From: Planktosalinus sp963975935
Lineage (GTDB): Bacteria > Bacteroidota > Bacteroidia > Flavobacteriales > Flavobacteriaceae
Assembly: GCA_963975935.1 (NCBI GenBank)
Contig: CAXBIQ010000001.1
Coordinates: 62,001 to 126,000, forward strand
DNA: 64,000 bases
Direction of reading: 5' to 3'
This document shows, in pieces, positions 23,764-32,142 of this stretch. Within the stretch, counting starts at the first letter, position 1, and the number at the start of each line of letters is the position of its first letter. The notes beneath the pieces were generated by a model, which was not told the DNA's origin, did not search any database, and worked only from the letters and a program-made list of their open reading frames with translations. The translations under genes and the position numbers were made by a program.

Positions 23764-25038
23764 TTAAAGCAGGTCAAACCCCAGGTCTTTGCGATAATAC
23801 ATCCTTTCAAAATGAATTTTTTCAACATTTTGAAAGGATTTTTTTAGTGCCTTTTGCCAGCTAGTGTCCAGTGAGGTTATTGCAAGGACACGCCCTCCGT
23901 TTGTGACAACTTTTCCATTCTTTTCTGTTGTCCCGGCGTGAAATACAATTGCGTTTTCAACCTCTTCTATTCCGATAATTTCTTTCCCTTTTTCATATGC
24001 TTCAGGATAGCCACCTGAAACAAGCATTACGGTCGTGGCTGCCCGTTCATCAATTTCGAGCGTGTGTTTGGCAAGTTTTTGTTTAAACGTAGCATCCAGC
24101 AATGAAACCAAATCGGTTTTTATGCGGGGCAGGACTACTTCCGTTTCGGGGTCACCCATCCGCACGTTGTATTCTATTACATAAGGCTCGTCACCCACTT
24201 TAATCAAACCGATAAAAACAAAACCTTTATAATTCATTGCTCTTTTTTGAATACCGCTGACCGTTGGCTTTACGATTCTTTCTTCAATTTTTTTCATCAA
24301 TACTTCATCAGCAAATGGTACAGGTGAAATGGCTCCCATACCGCCAGTGTTGAGACCGGTGTCGCCTTCACCGATGCGCTTGTAATCTTTGGCTGTAGGT
24401 AATATTTTGTAGTTCTTTCCATCGGTTAAAACAAACACTGAGAGTTCAATTCCTTTTAAAAACTGTTCAATCACAACCGTTTTACTTGCTGCTCCAAATT
24501 TTTCATCGACCAACATCTTCTGCAATTCTGCTTTGGCCTCATCGGCGGTTTCTAGGATTACGACACCTTTTCCGGCAGCGAGACCATCGGCTTTTAAAAC
24601 ATAGGGTGAAGGATTTTTTTCAATATACTGAAGCCCTTTGATGAGGGTTTCTTTCGTAAAACTTTCATAGGAAGCCGTGGGGATTTTGAACTCATCCATA
24701 AACTCCTTGGCAAACTCTTTGCTTCCTTCCAGTTGGGCCGCTTCTTTTGCAGGACCAATGATCGTGGTGTTTTTTAATTCTACATGATTCTGAAAAAAGT
24801 CAACAATTCCTTTAACAAGTGGATCTTCAGGGCCCACAATGACCATTCCCACTTTGTTTTTCAGTACAAACTCTTTAATGGCTTCAAAATCATTTACATC
24901 CATATTCACATTCTCAGCAATCTGAGAGGTGCCGGCATTTCCCGGTGCTACATAAAGTTTACTGCAATGCGAGCTCTTAGTGACTTGATGTGCAAAAGCG
25001 TGTTCTCTTCCTCCGGAACCTAGAATCAGGATGTTCAT
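23764..25038 (-). CDS. purD: Phosphoribosylamine-glycine ligase
   Basis: 424 residues, normal GARS length. The N-terminal MNILILGSGGREHAFA loop, the ATP-grasp segment YVLKADGLAAGKGVVI and EYNVRMGDPETEVVLPR (metal/ATP ligands) are all present. It catalyses phosphoribosylamine + glycine + ATP to GAR in purine synthesis. It is transcribed alone leftward. A -7 element (TATTTTTG on this strand) lies at 25071-25078. Its last 75 bases overlap a hairpin that appears to terminate the convergent DUF6341 transcript. Confidence 0.97.
   Translation of the reverse strand: MNILILGSGGREHAFAHQVTKSSHCSKLYVAPGNAGTSQIAENVNMDVNDFEAIKEFVLKNKVGMVIVGPEDPLVKGIVDFFQNHVELKNTTIIGPAKEAAQLEGSKEFAKEFMDEFKIPTASYESFTKETLIKGLQYIEKNPSPYVLKADGLAAGKGVVILETADEAKAELQKMLVDEKFGAASKTVVIEQFLKGIELSVFVLTDGKNYKILPTAKDYKRIGEGDTGLNTGGMGAISPVPFADEVLMKKIEERIVKPTVSGIQKRAMNYKGFVFIGLIKVGDEPYVIEYNVRMGDPETEVVLPRIKTDLVSLLDATFKQKLAKHTLEIDERAATTVMLVSGGYPEAYEKGKEIIGIEEVENAIVFHAGTTEKNGKVVTNGGRVLAITSLDTSWQKALKKSFQNVEKIHFERMYYRKDLGFDLL
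23801..23845 (+). terminator. Intrinsic terminator of DUF6341 gene embedded in the 3' end of purD
   Basis: ATCCTTTCAAAATG (23801-23814) and CATTTTGAAAGGAT (23826-23839) are a perfect 14-bp inverted repeat with an 11-base loop, followed on the plus strand by a run of seven T (23839-23845). It lies 50 bases after the DUF6341 stop. On the other strand the same bases encode the purD segment around NVEKIHFERMYY. Confidence 0.7.
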
Positions 25039-25070
25039 GGTAGTTTTTTTTAAAGTGTGAATTGTAACTT

Positions 25071-25078
25071 CAAAAATA
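25071..25078 (-). promoter_or_regulatory. -7 element of the purD promoter
   Basis: Read leftward this is TATTTTTG, a full TAnnTTTG, 32 bases before the purD ATG. No TTTG at the usual -33 distance was found. Confidence 0.45.
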
Positions 25079-25109
25079 ATTGTTTGTAACTTGTCCTACT
25101 AATTTTTTA

Positions 25110-26426
25110 GTGTTGAATTTATTTGATTTCACATTGCGTTTCAAAGGTTTTCCCATGGGGGACGCAACACGTCATTTGAAAGAAATTCAATCTCTTAGTG
25201 ATAGTGAATTTGAAGGTGATTTAGAAAAAAGAAAACAGGAAATCGTTCGTTTTCATCTCAAGAACAACCCCTTTTATGCCGCACTGGCCAAAGGAATAGG
25301 TCTTAATAACTGGAATTCAATTCCTGTGCTGACTAAGGGCGACTTGCAACAACCGCTTGAAAACAGGCTTTCAAAAGGGTATTCCAAGAAGAACGTGTAT
25401 ATCAATAAAACATCGGGTTCAGGTGGGCATCCCTTTATTTTTGCCAAGGACAAATTTTGTCACGCGCTTACCTGGGCTGTGATTCAAGACCGGTTTGCCT
25501 GGCATGACATTGATTTGAAAAAATCGTTTCAGGCTCGATTTTATGGCATCCCTTTGGATTTTGTGGGGTATCAAAAAGAACGTTTAAAAGACTCCCTAAG
25601 CAACAGATACCGGTTCCCTATTTTTGACCTTTCAGACAAAAAGCTGGAACAGTTTTTTCAAAAGTTTACCAAAATGCCTTTTGATTATATCAACGGATAT
25701 ACCAGTTCAATTGTACTGTTTGCAAAATTCCTTCAGCATAAAAATGTGATTCTTAAAGACGTCTGCCCAACGTTGAAAGTGTGTATGGTCACTTCTGAAA
25801 TGCTGTATGAAAGTGATAAAAAACTGCTCAAAACATGGCTGGGAGTTCCCGTCGTCAACGAATATGGAGCTTCAGAACTTGATTTGATTGCTTATACTGA
25901 TAAGAATGATGATTTTATCGTTAATTCCGAAACCTTGTTTGTTGAAATTCTGGATAATAACAACCGGCCGGTATCTGTGGGTGAAGATGGCAGGATTGTC
26001 ATTACATCACTATACAACAAGGCGCATCCCTTTATCAGATATGATATCGGTGACTGGGGAAGTTTTGATCCCAACGGAACACTTAAAAAACCCATTCTAA
26101 AATCACTCACCGGCAGAACCAACGATGTAGCAATGCTTCCCGACGGAAAAAAAGTACCGGGACTTACATTTTATTACGTCACCAAAAGCATTATTGAAGA
26201 CAACAGTAATGTCACTGAATTTGTGGTAGTACAAACCAAAACTGATACTTTTGAAATTACATACACTTCCCGAATTCCGTTAAGCAAAAAAGAAGAAGGA
26301 GACATTGAAAACGCTCTTGAGAAATATCTTGGAACGGGCTTAAATCTTACTTTAAATCGCGTGGAAGCACTTGACAGGAGTCGCAGGGGCAAGTTAAAGC
26401 AATTTACAACTTTGGTCAATGAGTAA
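25110..26426 (+). CDS. PaaK/CapK-like AMP-forming ligase of a polysaccharide locus
   Basis: About 438 residues from the GTG at 25110; a TTG at 25113 is equally possible, since relatives begin NLFDFTLRFKGFP. YINKTSGSGGHPF is the adenylate-forming P-loop, EYGASELDLIAY the central motif, and VITSLYNKAHPFIRYDIGD the AMP-ribose Asp region. The fold is that of phenylacetate-CoA ligase. Members in capsule clusters (CapK type) probably activate an acyl or amino acid group for glycan decoration rather than phenylacetate. It overlaps the GT4 gene by eight bases, so they likely act in one pathway. Start and substrate are uncertain. Confidence 0.78.
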   Translation: MLNLFDFTLRFKGFPMGDATRHLKEIQSLSDSEFEGDLEKRKQEIVRFHLKNNPFYAALAKGIGLNNWNSIPVLTKGDLQQPLENRLSKGYSKKNVYINKTSGSGGHPFIFAKDKFCHALTWAVIQDRFAWHDIDLKKSFQARFYGIPLDFVGYQKERLKDSLSNRYRFPIFDLSDKKLEQFFQKFTKMPFDYINGYTSSIVLFAKFLQHKNVILKDVCPTLKVCMVTSEMLYESDKKLLKTWLGVPVVNEYGASELDLIAYTDKNDDFIVNSETLFVEILDNNNRPVSVGEDGRIVITSLYNKAHPFIRYDIGDWGSFDPNGTLKKPILKSLTGRTNDVAMLPDGKKVPGLTFYYVTKSIIEDNSNVTEFVVVQTKTDTFEITYTSRIPLSKKEEGDIENALEKYLGTGLNLTLNRVEALDRSRRGKLKQFTTLVNE

Positions 26427-27591
26427 GCAAATAACCATCATCACCAATTATTTTCAGCCGGAGAGCGGTGCGGCCTCAAACCGCATTTCTGCAATGGTTG
26501 ATGCGTTTGTTGACAACGGTTATGTTGTGAACGTCATTTGCCCTTTACCCAGTTATCCGCTTGGAAAAGTTTTTAAAAACTATCGGGGTAAGTTGTTTGA
26601 CAAGGAAAGGAAAGGGTCTTTAACAATTTATCGCTTGTGGCATATGCCCAGCAATTCCTCTTCAAAGTTTATACGGCTTTTCTCTATGCTGAGTTTCTGC
26701 TTCAGCTTGTTTTGGTTTGTGTTGTTTAAAAAACTTTCCCCTGTAGTTTTTGTTCAAATGTCTCCACTTTTTATAGGTTTTACCGGTGTTTTTATTTCGC
26801 GCTTGAAGCGAAAAAAAATAGTGCTCAATGTTTCAGATTTGTGGCCGCTTGCAGGACTTGAAATGGGAATATTAAAAAAGGGGTTTTATTATAACATATT
26901 GGAAAACATTGAAAAATACTGCTATAGAAAATCCGATTTAATACTCGGACAGTCTGAAGAAATAATGACTCACATTAAAGTAGATTTTCCGTCTAAAAAT
27001 TTCTTTCTTTATCGAAATTTCCCACAAGACAACCCAACCTGTACATCAAAGGCCAAGCCGCCCTCAAATGAACTAAAAATAGTCTATGCCGGCTTGCTGG
27101 GGGTGGCACAAGGAATTTCAAATTTGCTTAAAAGTTTAAACGTTCCAGATGGAGTTTCAATCTCCATTTACGGTGACGGACCTGAAGCTAAAAATATTTC
27201 TCAAATAGCACATTCAAACCCAAAAATAAGATATTATGGTGTTTTGAAAAAAAGCGAACTTGACAAAACATTAGTGAACTATGACCTTGCGTTGATTCCT
27301 CTTGTGAACAGGATATACGGCTCTGTGCCTTCAAAAATATTTGAGTTGAGCCGTTTGGGTATTCCGGTAGTATATTTTTCAGAGGGAGAAGGAGCATTAT
27401 TGGTTGAACAACTTGAACTTGGTTTTGTTATTAAAAGCAATTTTAAAACTGAGTTAGAGCAATTGATTCGGGATATAAAGCAAGACAATAAAAAGTTACC
27501 CGATTCAAATCATATAAATGAAATTGCAAAAAGACACTTTGATTTCAACATCCAGTTTGAAAAACTTTTAATGCATATTGAAGCTGTTTAA
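26419..27591 (+). CDS. Glycosyltransferase family 4
   Basis: 390 residues with a GT-B fold. The N-terminal TNYFQPESGAASNRISAMVDAF is the acceptor-domain opening typical of WbuB-like GT4 enzymes. VYAGLLGVAQGISNLLKSL and SIYGDGPEAKNI mark the donor-binding domain, with SVPSKIFELSRLGIPVV as the conserved C-terminal EX7E-type region. It transfers a nucleotide-activated sugar during surface polysaccharide synthesis. It overlaps the upstream ligase gene and converges on the WcaJ-like gene with overlapping stop codons (27588-27591). Confidence 0.85.
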   Translation: MSKQITIITNYFQPESGAASNRISAMVDAFVDNGYVVNVICPLPSYPLGKVFKNYRGKLFDKERKGSLTIYRLWHMPSNSSSKFIRLFSMLSFCFSLFWFVLFKKLSPVVFVQMSPLFIGFTGVFISRLKRKKIVLNVSDLWPLAGLEMGILKKGFYYNILENIEKYCYRKSDLILGQSEEIMTHIKVDFPSKNFFLYRNFPQDNPTCTSKAKPPSNELKIVYAGLLGVAQGISNLLKSLNVPDGVSISIYGDGPEAKNISQIAHSNPKIRYYGVLKKSELDKTLVNYDLALIPLVNRIYGSVPSKIFELSRLGIPVVYFSEGEGALLVEQLELGFVIKSNFKTELEQLIRDIKQDNKKLPDSNHINEIAKRHFDFNIQFEKLLMHIEAV

Positions 27592-28943
27592 TATGCTTTT
27601 TCTTCCCCTTTCAAGGCATTATAGATTGTTTGAAAAACAATTTTAAGGTCGAGGAGCAATGACCAGTTTTCAAGATAGAAAATATCGAGACGCACGCGGT
27701 TGATAATATCATCGTCTGTCTCCACTTCACCACGATAGCCACTCACCTGAGCCAGCCCTGTAATGCCGGGCTTGATAAAGTGCCGCACCATAAATTTATC
27801 AATGCGCTCTGCATACATATGGGTGTGGCTTACCATATGTGGGCGAGGACCCACAACAGACATGTCACCTTTTAATACATTGATGAATTGTGGTAATTCA
27901 TCTATACTTGTTTTGCGTAGAAGCTTCCCAATTCTGGTAATCCGTTTATCGTCTTTGGTAACCTGATATAAATCGGCTACGGGATTTGGCTTCATTGAGC
28001 GAAACTTATAACAGTAAAATTCTTCATAGTCCAGGCCATTTCGCTTTTGTTTGAAAAAAACAGGCCCCTTGGAGTCCAGTTTAATTAGAATGGCTAAAAT
28101 GGGAGTCAACCATGATAAAAGGCCAACAATCACAAATACAGAAACAATTATATCAAAAACACGCTTCATAAAAAGGTTGAGAGGTTCCTGAATAGGAATT
28201 TTGCGAAGTGAAAGTATGGGCAAATACCCATAGTAGTCATACTCCAGTTTTTTGGTATAAATCTCTTTATTGTCAGGTAGAAATTTTAAGATTTTCAGAT
28301 TGTTGTCCGCAAAATCAATCAACATTAAAATTTCCTTGTTTGTCAGTTCCCCGACTGAGGAGTAAATTTCGTCTACCTCATTTTTTTGAATGTATTCAAA
28401 ACAATCTTCTATTTGAACTTTAGCATCACCGCGCAAGTCAAAAACTTTTTGCAGCTGGTAGCCATATTCGGGATTGTCTTTAAAAAACTTCTCAAGTTGT
28501 GCTGTTTTTTTGTTTTTACCAATAATGACCGTATTTCGATAATTCCCTCCAAGGAGCGTTCGGTATTTTTTTAGTAAGTAGTATATGGTTAACTTAAAAA
28601 CAGTAATAAAAAGAAATGATAAAAATACATATCTTAATACCATTGCTGAATCTACGGTGCCGTACTTATAATACCCAAAAAAAGCAAAAACAATAAGAAT
28701 GAAAAGAACCATTTGCTTCCCAATGAGTGAAAATATTTTCACAACCTGTGTGAATCGGTAGATCTCATAAAAGTTAGATTTCAGGGACAGAACTATCCAG
28801 GTTAGTGAAATAAAAAGAATGAAATTCAGGTTCATTTCATATCCAAAGAACATAATATAGGCCAGAAAGTTAATAACGACCAAGTCAATTATATATGAAA
28901 TGGGCCTCAAATAGCCTGAATATCTTCCTCTTTTAAACAACAT
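27588..28943 (-). CDS. Polyprenyl glycosylphosphotransferase (WcaJ-like initiating sugar transferase)
   Basis: 451 residues. The N-terminal half has four or five membrane helices and a Rossmann-like CoA-binding-type domain. One further helix (FDIIVSVFVIVGLLSWLTPI) precedes the catalytic bacterial sugar transferase domain. That domain shows FKQKRNGLDYEEF, CYKFRSM, LLRKTSIDELPQ and MSVVGPRPHM, then ITGLAQVSGYRGE. It transfers hexose-1-phosphate (glucose or galactose likely) to undecaprenyl phosphate, the first step of repeat-unit assembly. It follows the UDP-xylose synthase gene with a one-base gap. Confidence 0.92.
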   Translation of the reverse strand: MLFKRGRYSGYLRPISYIIDLVVINFLAYIMFFGYEMNLNFILFISLTWIVLSLKSNFYEIYRFTQVVKIFSLIGKQMVLFILIVFAFFGYYKYGTVDSAMVLRYVFLSFLFITVFKLTIYYLLKKYRTLLGGNYRNTVIIGKNKKTAQLEKFFKDNPEYGYQLQKVFDLRGDAKVQIEDCFEYIQKNEVDEIYSSVGELTNKEILMLIDFADNNLKILKFLPDNKEIYTKKLEYDYYGYLPILSLRKIPIQEPLNLFMKRVFDIIVSVFVIVGLLSWLTPILAILIKLDSKGPVFFKQKRNGLDYEEFYCYKFRSMKPNPVADLYQVTKDDKRITRIGKLLRKTSIDELPQFINVLKGDMSVVGPRPHMVSHTHMYAERIDKFMVRHFIKPGITGLAQVSGYRGEVETDDDIINRVRLDIFYLENWSLLLDLKIVFQTIYNALKGEEKAY

Positions 28944-28944
28944 A

Positions 28945-29934
28945 TTATTTTCTTATGTGTTTTGAAAAATCCTTATGCTCACTTTTCTCAAGCTCTTCTT
29001 TTGTCAAGCCTTTAAAGTAGTCATAGGTATTCTTCATCCCTTTAGCCCGTGAAACTTTGGGTGTCCATCCAAGAATTTCCTTAGCCCTGGTAATGTCAGG
29101 CTGACGCTGCATCGGGTCATCTTTGGGTAAGGGTTTAAATATGATTTTTTGGTGGGTTCCTGTGAGCTTTATGATTTCATCAGCAAAATCAAGTATCGTT
29201 ATTTCTTCCGGGTTGCCAATATTCACCGGGTCTGAAAAATCACTCAACAACAATCTGTAAAGGCCTTCTATCTGATCATCTACATAACAAAAAGAACGCG
29301 TCTGGCTTCCGTCTCCAAACACCGTTAAATCTTCACCCCGCAATGCCTGGCCGATGAATGCGGGAATAACCCTCCCGTCATTAAGTCTCATTCTGGGGCC
29401 GTATGTGTTGAAAATTCTTGCTATACGTGTTTCAAGCCCGTGAAAACGATGGTATGCCATCGTGATGGATTCCTGAAAGCGCTTGGCTTCGTCATAAACC
29501 CCACGCGGACCGATGGTATTCACGTTGCCATAATAATCTTCTGTTTGCGGATGTACTTCAGGGTCTCCATATACTTCAGAAGTGGAGGCAATGAGAATTC
29601 TGGCATTTTTTTCTTTGGCAAGGCCCAAAAGGTTGTGTGTGCCCAAAGAACCCACCTTTAAAGTTTGTATCGGAATTTTTAAATAATCTATGGGACTGGC
29701 CGGGGAGGCAAAATGAAGAATATAGTCGAGCTTTCCGGGAACATGAACAAAGGTTGTGACATCATGATGATAAAACTCAAAAGACGGGTTTTTAAAAAGG
29801 TGTTCTATGTTTTTTAGGTCTCCGGTAATAAGATTGTCCATCCCGATTATGTGATAGCCCTCTTTTATAAACCTGTCACACAAATGGGAGCCCAAAAATC
29901 CTGCTGCACCTGTAATTAAAACCCTTTTGTTCAT
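28945..29934 (-). CDS. UDP-glucuronate decarboxylase (UDP-xylose synthase)
   Basis: 329 residues, SDR fold. GAAGFLGSH (9-17) binds NAD, and the catalytic pair is Tyr147/Lys151 in GPRGVYDEAKR, a signature of UXS enzymes; the FNTYGPRMRLNDGRVIP stretch supports the call. It converts UDP-glucuronate to UDP-xylose and CO2. The substrate is made by the UDP-glucose dehydrogenase encoded immediately upstream (genes abut at 29934/29935), so the two form a UDP-glucose to UDP-xylose module for the polysaccharide. Confidence 0.92.
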   Translation of the reverse strand: MNKRVLITGAAGFLGSHLCDRFIKEGYHIIGMDNLITGDLKNIEHLFKNPSFEFYHHDVTTFVHVPGKLDYILHFASPASPIDYLKIPIQTLKVGSLGTHNLLGLAKEKNARILIASTSEVYGDPEVHPQTEDYYGNVNTIGPRGVYDEAKRFQESITMAYHRFHGLETRIARIFNTYGPRMRLNDGRVIPAFIGQALRGEDLTVFGDGSQTRSFCYVDDQIEGLYRLLLSDFSDPVNIGNPEEITILDFADEIIKLTGTHQKIIFKPLPKDDPMQRQPDITRAKEILGWTPKVSRAKGMKNTYDYFKGLTKEELEKSEHKDFSKHIRK

Positions 29935-31233
29935 TTATCGCCCGATTGAAAAATAGTTAAAACCCATCTCTTTCATTTCATTGACCTCATATAAATTCCT
30001 GCCGTCAAAAATAACCTTGTTGTTAAGGTATTTTTTTATTTTATCAAAATCAGGTGTTCTGAATATGCTCCATTCCGTACAGATTATAAGTGCATCTGCA
30101 TTTTCAAGGGTTTTATACATAGATGTCGCATATTCAATTTGGTTGCCTAGTTTTTTCTCAACGTTTGGCATCGCTTCCGGATCGAAAGCGGTGATTTTTG
30201 CTCCTTTTTTAAGCAAAACTTCAATGATATCCAACGCAGGTGCTTCCCTGATGTCATCTGTTTCAGGTTTGAAAGCCAAGCCCCACACGGCTATTTTTTT
30301 ATCTTTTAGGTCTGCGTCAAAGAATTTTTCGATTTTAGGGATAAGAATGGTTTTTTGCTTTTTGTTTATATCAAGAACTGCGTTTAAAATCTTAAAGTCG
30401 TGATTTTCATCTTTTCCTGATTTGTGCAGCGCCTTTACGTCTTTTGGGAAACAAGAACCTCCATACCCTATTCCCGGGAAAAGGAATCGCTTGCCTATTC
30501 TGGAATCTGTTCCCATTCCAATGCGCACTTTATCAACATCTGCTCCCACGAGTTCACAGTAGTTGGCAATTTCATTCATGAAGGTAATTTTTGTGGCCAG
30601 AAACGCATTGGATGCATATTTGGTAAGTTCCGCTGAACGTTCATCCATAATGATGATGGGGTTTCCGGATCGCACAAAGGGGCTGTATAGTTTTTTCATC
30701 AAAGCCGTTGCGCGTTCGCTGCTTGAACCCACAATGATTCGTTCAGGTTTCATAAAGTCATCAACCGCAAAACCCTCCCTGAGAAATTCAGGATTGGAAA
30801 CCACGTCAAATTCGCATTTTACGTTTTTTGAAATTGCCTTGTGTACTTTGTCTGAAGTCCCCACGGGAACGGTGCTTTTGTCAACAATCACTTTATAAGA
30901 AGTAATCTTTTTACCAATTTCATCAGCCACACCCAACACATATTTCAAATCAGCCGAGCCGTCTTCATCTTCGGGAGTAGGCAAGGCCAGAAAAATAATA
31001 TCACCGTGTGATAAACCTTCTTCCAGGGAGGTGGTAAATGTAAGGCGACCGGCCTGAATATTTCTGTCAAAAAGAATGTCAAGGTGTGGTTCATAAATGG
31101 GCACTTCGCCGTTTTTCATGCGTTGTACCTTTTCTGCATCTATATCAACGCATACCACTTCATTTCCTGTTTCTGCCAGGCAGGTGCCTGTCACGAGGCC
31201 CACATAGCCTGTTCCTATTACTGCTATTTTCAT
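29935..31233 (-). CDS. ugd: UDP-glucose 6-dehydrogenase
   Basis: 432 residues from the ATG at 31233 (MKIAVIGTGYVG); an ATG three codons upstream is possible. GTGYVGL binds NAD, KSTVPVGT lies in the substrate site, and Cys261 in GYGGSCFPKDV is the catalytic thiol that forms the thioester intermediate. It oxidises UDP-glucose twice to UDP-glucuronate with 2 NAD. It supplies the adjacent UDP-xylose synthase and possibly glucuronosyl units directly. A palindromic repeat lies directly upstream. Confidence 0.95.
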   Translation of the reverse strand: MKIAVIGTGYVGLVTGTCLAETGNEVVCVDIDAEKVQRMKNGEVPIYEPHLDILFDRNIQAGRLTFTTSLEEGLSHGDIIFLALPTPEDEDGSADLKYVLGVADEIGKKITSYKVIVDKSTVPVGTSDKVHKAISKNVKCEFDVVSNPEFLREGFAVDDFMKPERIIVGSSSERATALMKKLYSPFVRSGNPIIIMDERSAELTKYASNAFLATKITFMNEIANYCELVGADVDKVRIGMGTDSRIGKRFLFPGIGYGGSCFPKDVKALHKSGKDENHDFKILNAVLDINKKQKTILIPKIEKFFDADLKDKKIAVWGLAFKPETDDIREAPALDIIEVLLKKGAKITAFDPEAMPNVEKKLGNQIEYATSMYKTLENADALIICTEWSIFRTPDFDKIKKYLNNKVIFDGRNLYEVNEMKEMGFNYFSIGR

Positions 31234-31240
31234 ATTCCTC

Positions 31241-31280
31241 ACCCCAACCCCTCTCCAAAGGAGAGGGGCTTCTTCGGGGT
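31241..31280. repeat. Palindromic intergenic repeat upstream of ugd (CCCCTCTCC-AAA-GGAGAGGGG)
   Basis: A perfect 9-bp stem (31248-31256 and 31260-31268) with an AAA loop sits within a longer symmetric element ending CTTCGGGGT. Elements reading CCCCAACCCCTCTCC...GGAGAGGGG are widespread mobile-like palindromic repeats in many bacteria. Here it lies in the wecG-like/ugd gap and may form an RNA hairpin in the 5' part of the ugd transcript. Confidence 0.65.
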
Positions 31281-31326
31281 CTATATTTAATTGATAGAAA
31301 TTCTCTTTAAAGAAAAATAACTTTAA

Positions 31327-32079
31327 CTACTTTGAGTTGTCCTTTCGTAATTTTTCTTTAAGCACCAAAAATAAGAATTTTGTATTGCCCACGAGGTATC
31401 TTTTCCACATTCTTTTGGGCTCTTGCAGAAAGCGATAGAACCATTCCATACCTATTTTTTGCATCCAGAGCGGAGCCCGTTTGGTTTTTCCGGCAAAGAC
31501 GTCAAAGCTGCCGCCTACGCCCATAATAAAATTGACTTTGGAAAGTGCTGTTTTGTGTTTGTGAAGGAAGTTTTCTTTTTTTGGCGAAGTGATAGCAACA
31601 AAGAGCATTTGAGCACCCGAATTGACGATATCATTCACAACATCACATTCTTCCTCTTCAGAAAAATAGCCGTTTCTGTAGCCGGCAATGATGGAGGGAT
31701 TGTATTTTTCTTTGTAAATATTGACCAATTTGGAAACAATCTCTTCTTTTGCACCAAGCAGGTATATTTTATAATTTTTCTTGTGTGCCAGTTCCACCAG
31801 GCTTGCCATTAAGTCAATACCCGCTACGCGCTCTTTAAGGGGCACACCCAGAAACTTTGATGCCCAGACAACAGCCTGCCCGTCTGCGTTGATAATATCG
31901 GCACTATTGACGCTTTCGCGGAGTTCATTGTCTTTTTGAAGTGTTACCAGTTTGCCGGCATTCACTACCATATGGTGTAGTTGCTTGTTTTCTGCAATAG
32001 CCTGCTCAACCAATGCCAGCGTATCCTGCATGGAGAGGTTGTGAATATTGGTTTTTAACAAACTGATTTTAGGGCTCAT
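31327..32079 (-). CDS. WecG/TagA/CpsF family glycosyltransferase
   Basis: 250 residues, GT26 family. VVNAGKLVTLQKDNELRESV and ADIINADGQAVVWASKFLG contain the conserved acceptor and catalytic Asp region (ADGQ), while VAITSPKKENFLHKH and GVGGSFDVFAGKTKRAP carry the donor site. The C-terminal WMQKIGMEWFYRFLQEP tail is typical. Relatives add N-acetylmannosaminuronic acid (WecG) or ManNAc (TagA) to a lipid-linked sugar. With wecB and wecC in the same cluster, UDP-ManNAcA is a plausible donor. A -7 element is at 32102-32109. Confidence 0.9.
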   Translation of the reverse strand: MSPKISLLKTNIHNLSMQDTLALVEQAIAENKQLHHMVVNAGKLVTLQKDNELRESVNSADIINADGQAVVWASKFLGVPLKERVAGIDLMASLVELAHKKNYKIYLLGAKEEIVSKLVNIYKEKYNPSIIAGYRNGYFSEEEECDVVNDIVNSGAQMLFVAITSPKKENFLHKHKTALSKVNFIMGVGGSFDVFAGKTKRAPLWMQKIGMEWFYRFLQEPKRMWKRYLVGNTKFLFLVLKEKLRKDNSK

Positions 32080-32101
32080 GGTGCATTTAAAAATTCAGGG
32101 G

Positions 32102-32109
32102 CAAAAGTA
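32102..32109 (-). promoter_or_regulatory. -7 element upstream of the wecG-like, ugd, UXS, wcaJ-like genes
   Basis: Read leftward: TACTTTTG, a full TAnnTTTG, 22 bases before the start at 32079. It would give the conserved distal part of the cluster its own promoter independent of the AT-rich block upstream. No matching -33 was found. Confidence 0.4.
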
Positions 32110-32142
32110 GGGGTAATTGAGGAGAAATAAACACTCTTTTTA

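Noticed and set aside
27625..27644. Terminator for the GT4 gene inside the WcaJ-like gene
   Set aside because: ATTGTTT-GAA-AAACAAT followed by four T is a very AT-rich 7-bp stem that could occur by chance; too weak to list as a feature.
29981..30403. Open plus-strand frame of 140 codons opposite ugd
   Set aside because: Antisense to the conserved C-terminal part of UDP-glucose dehydrogenase; Ser/Phe-rich composition typical of shadow frames.
31084..31310. Short plus-strand frames containing HPNPSPKERG
   Set aside because: This peptide is the translation of the CCCCTCTCC/GGAGAGGGG repeat and recurs as a false gene in many genomes.
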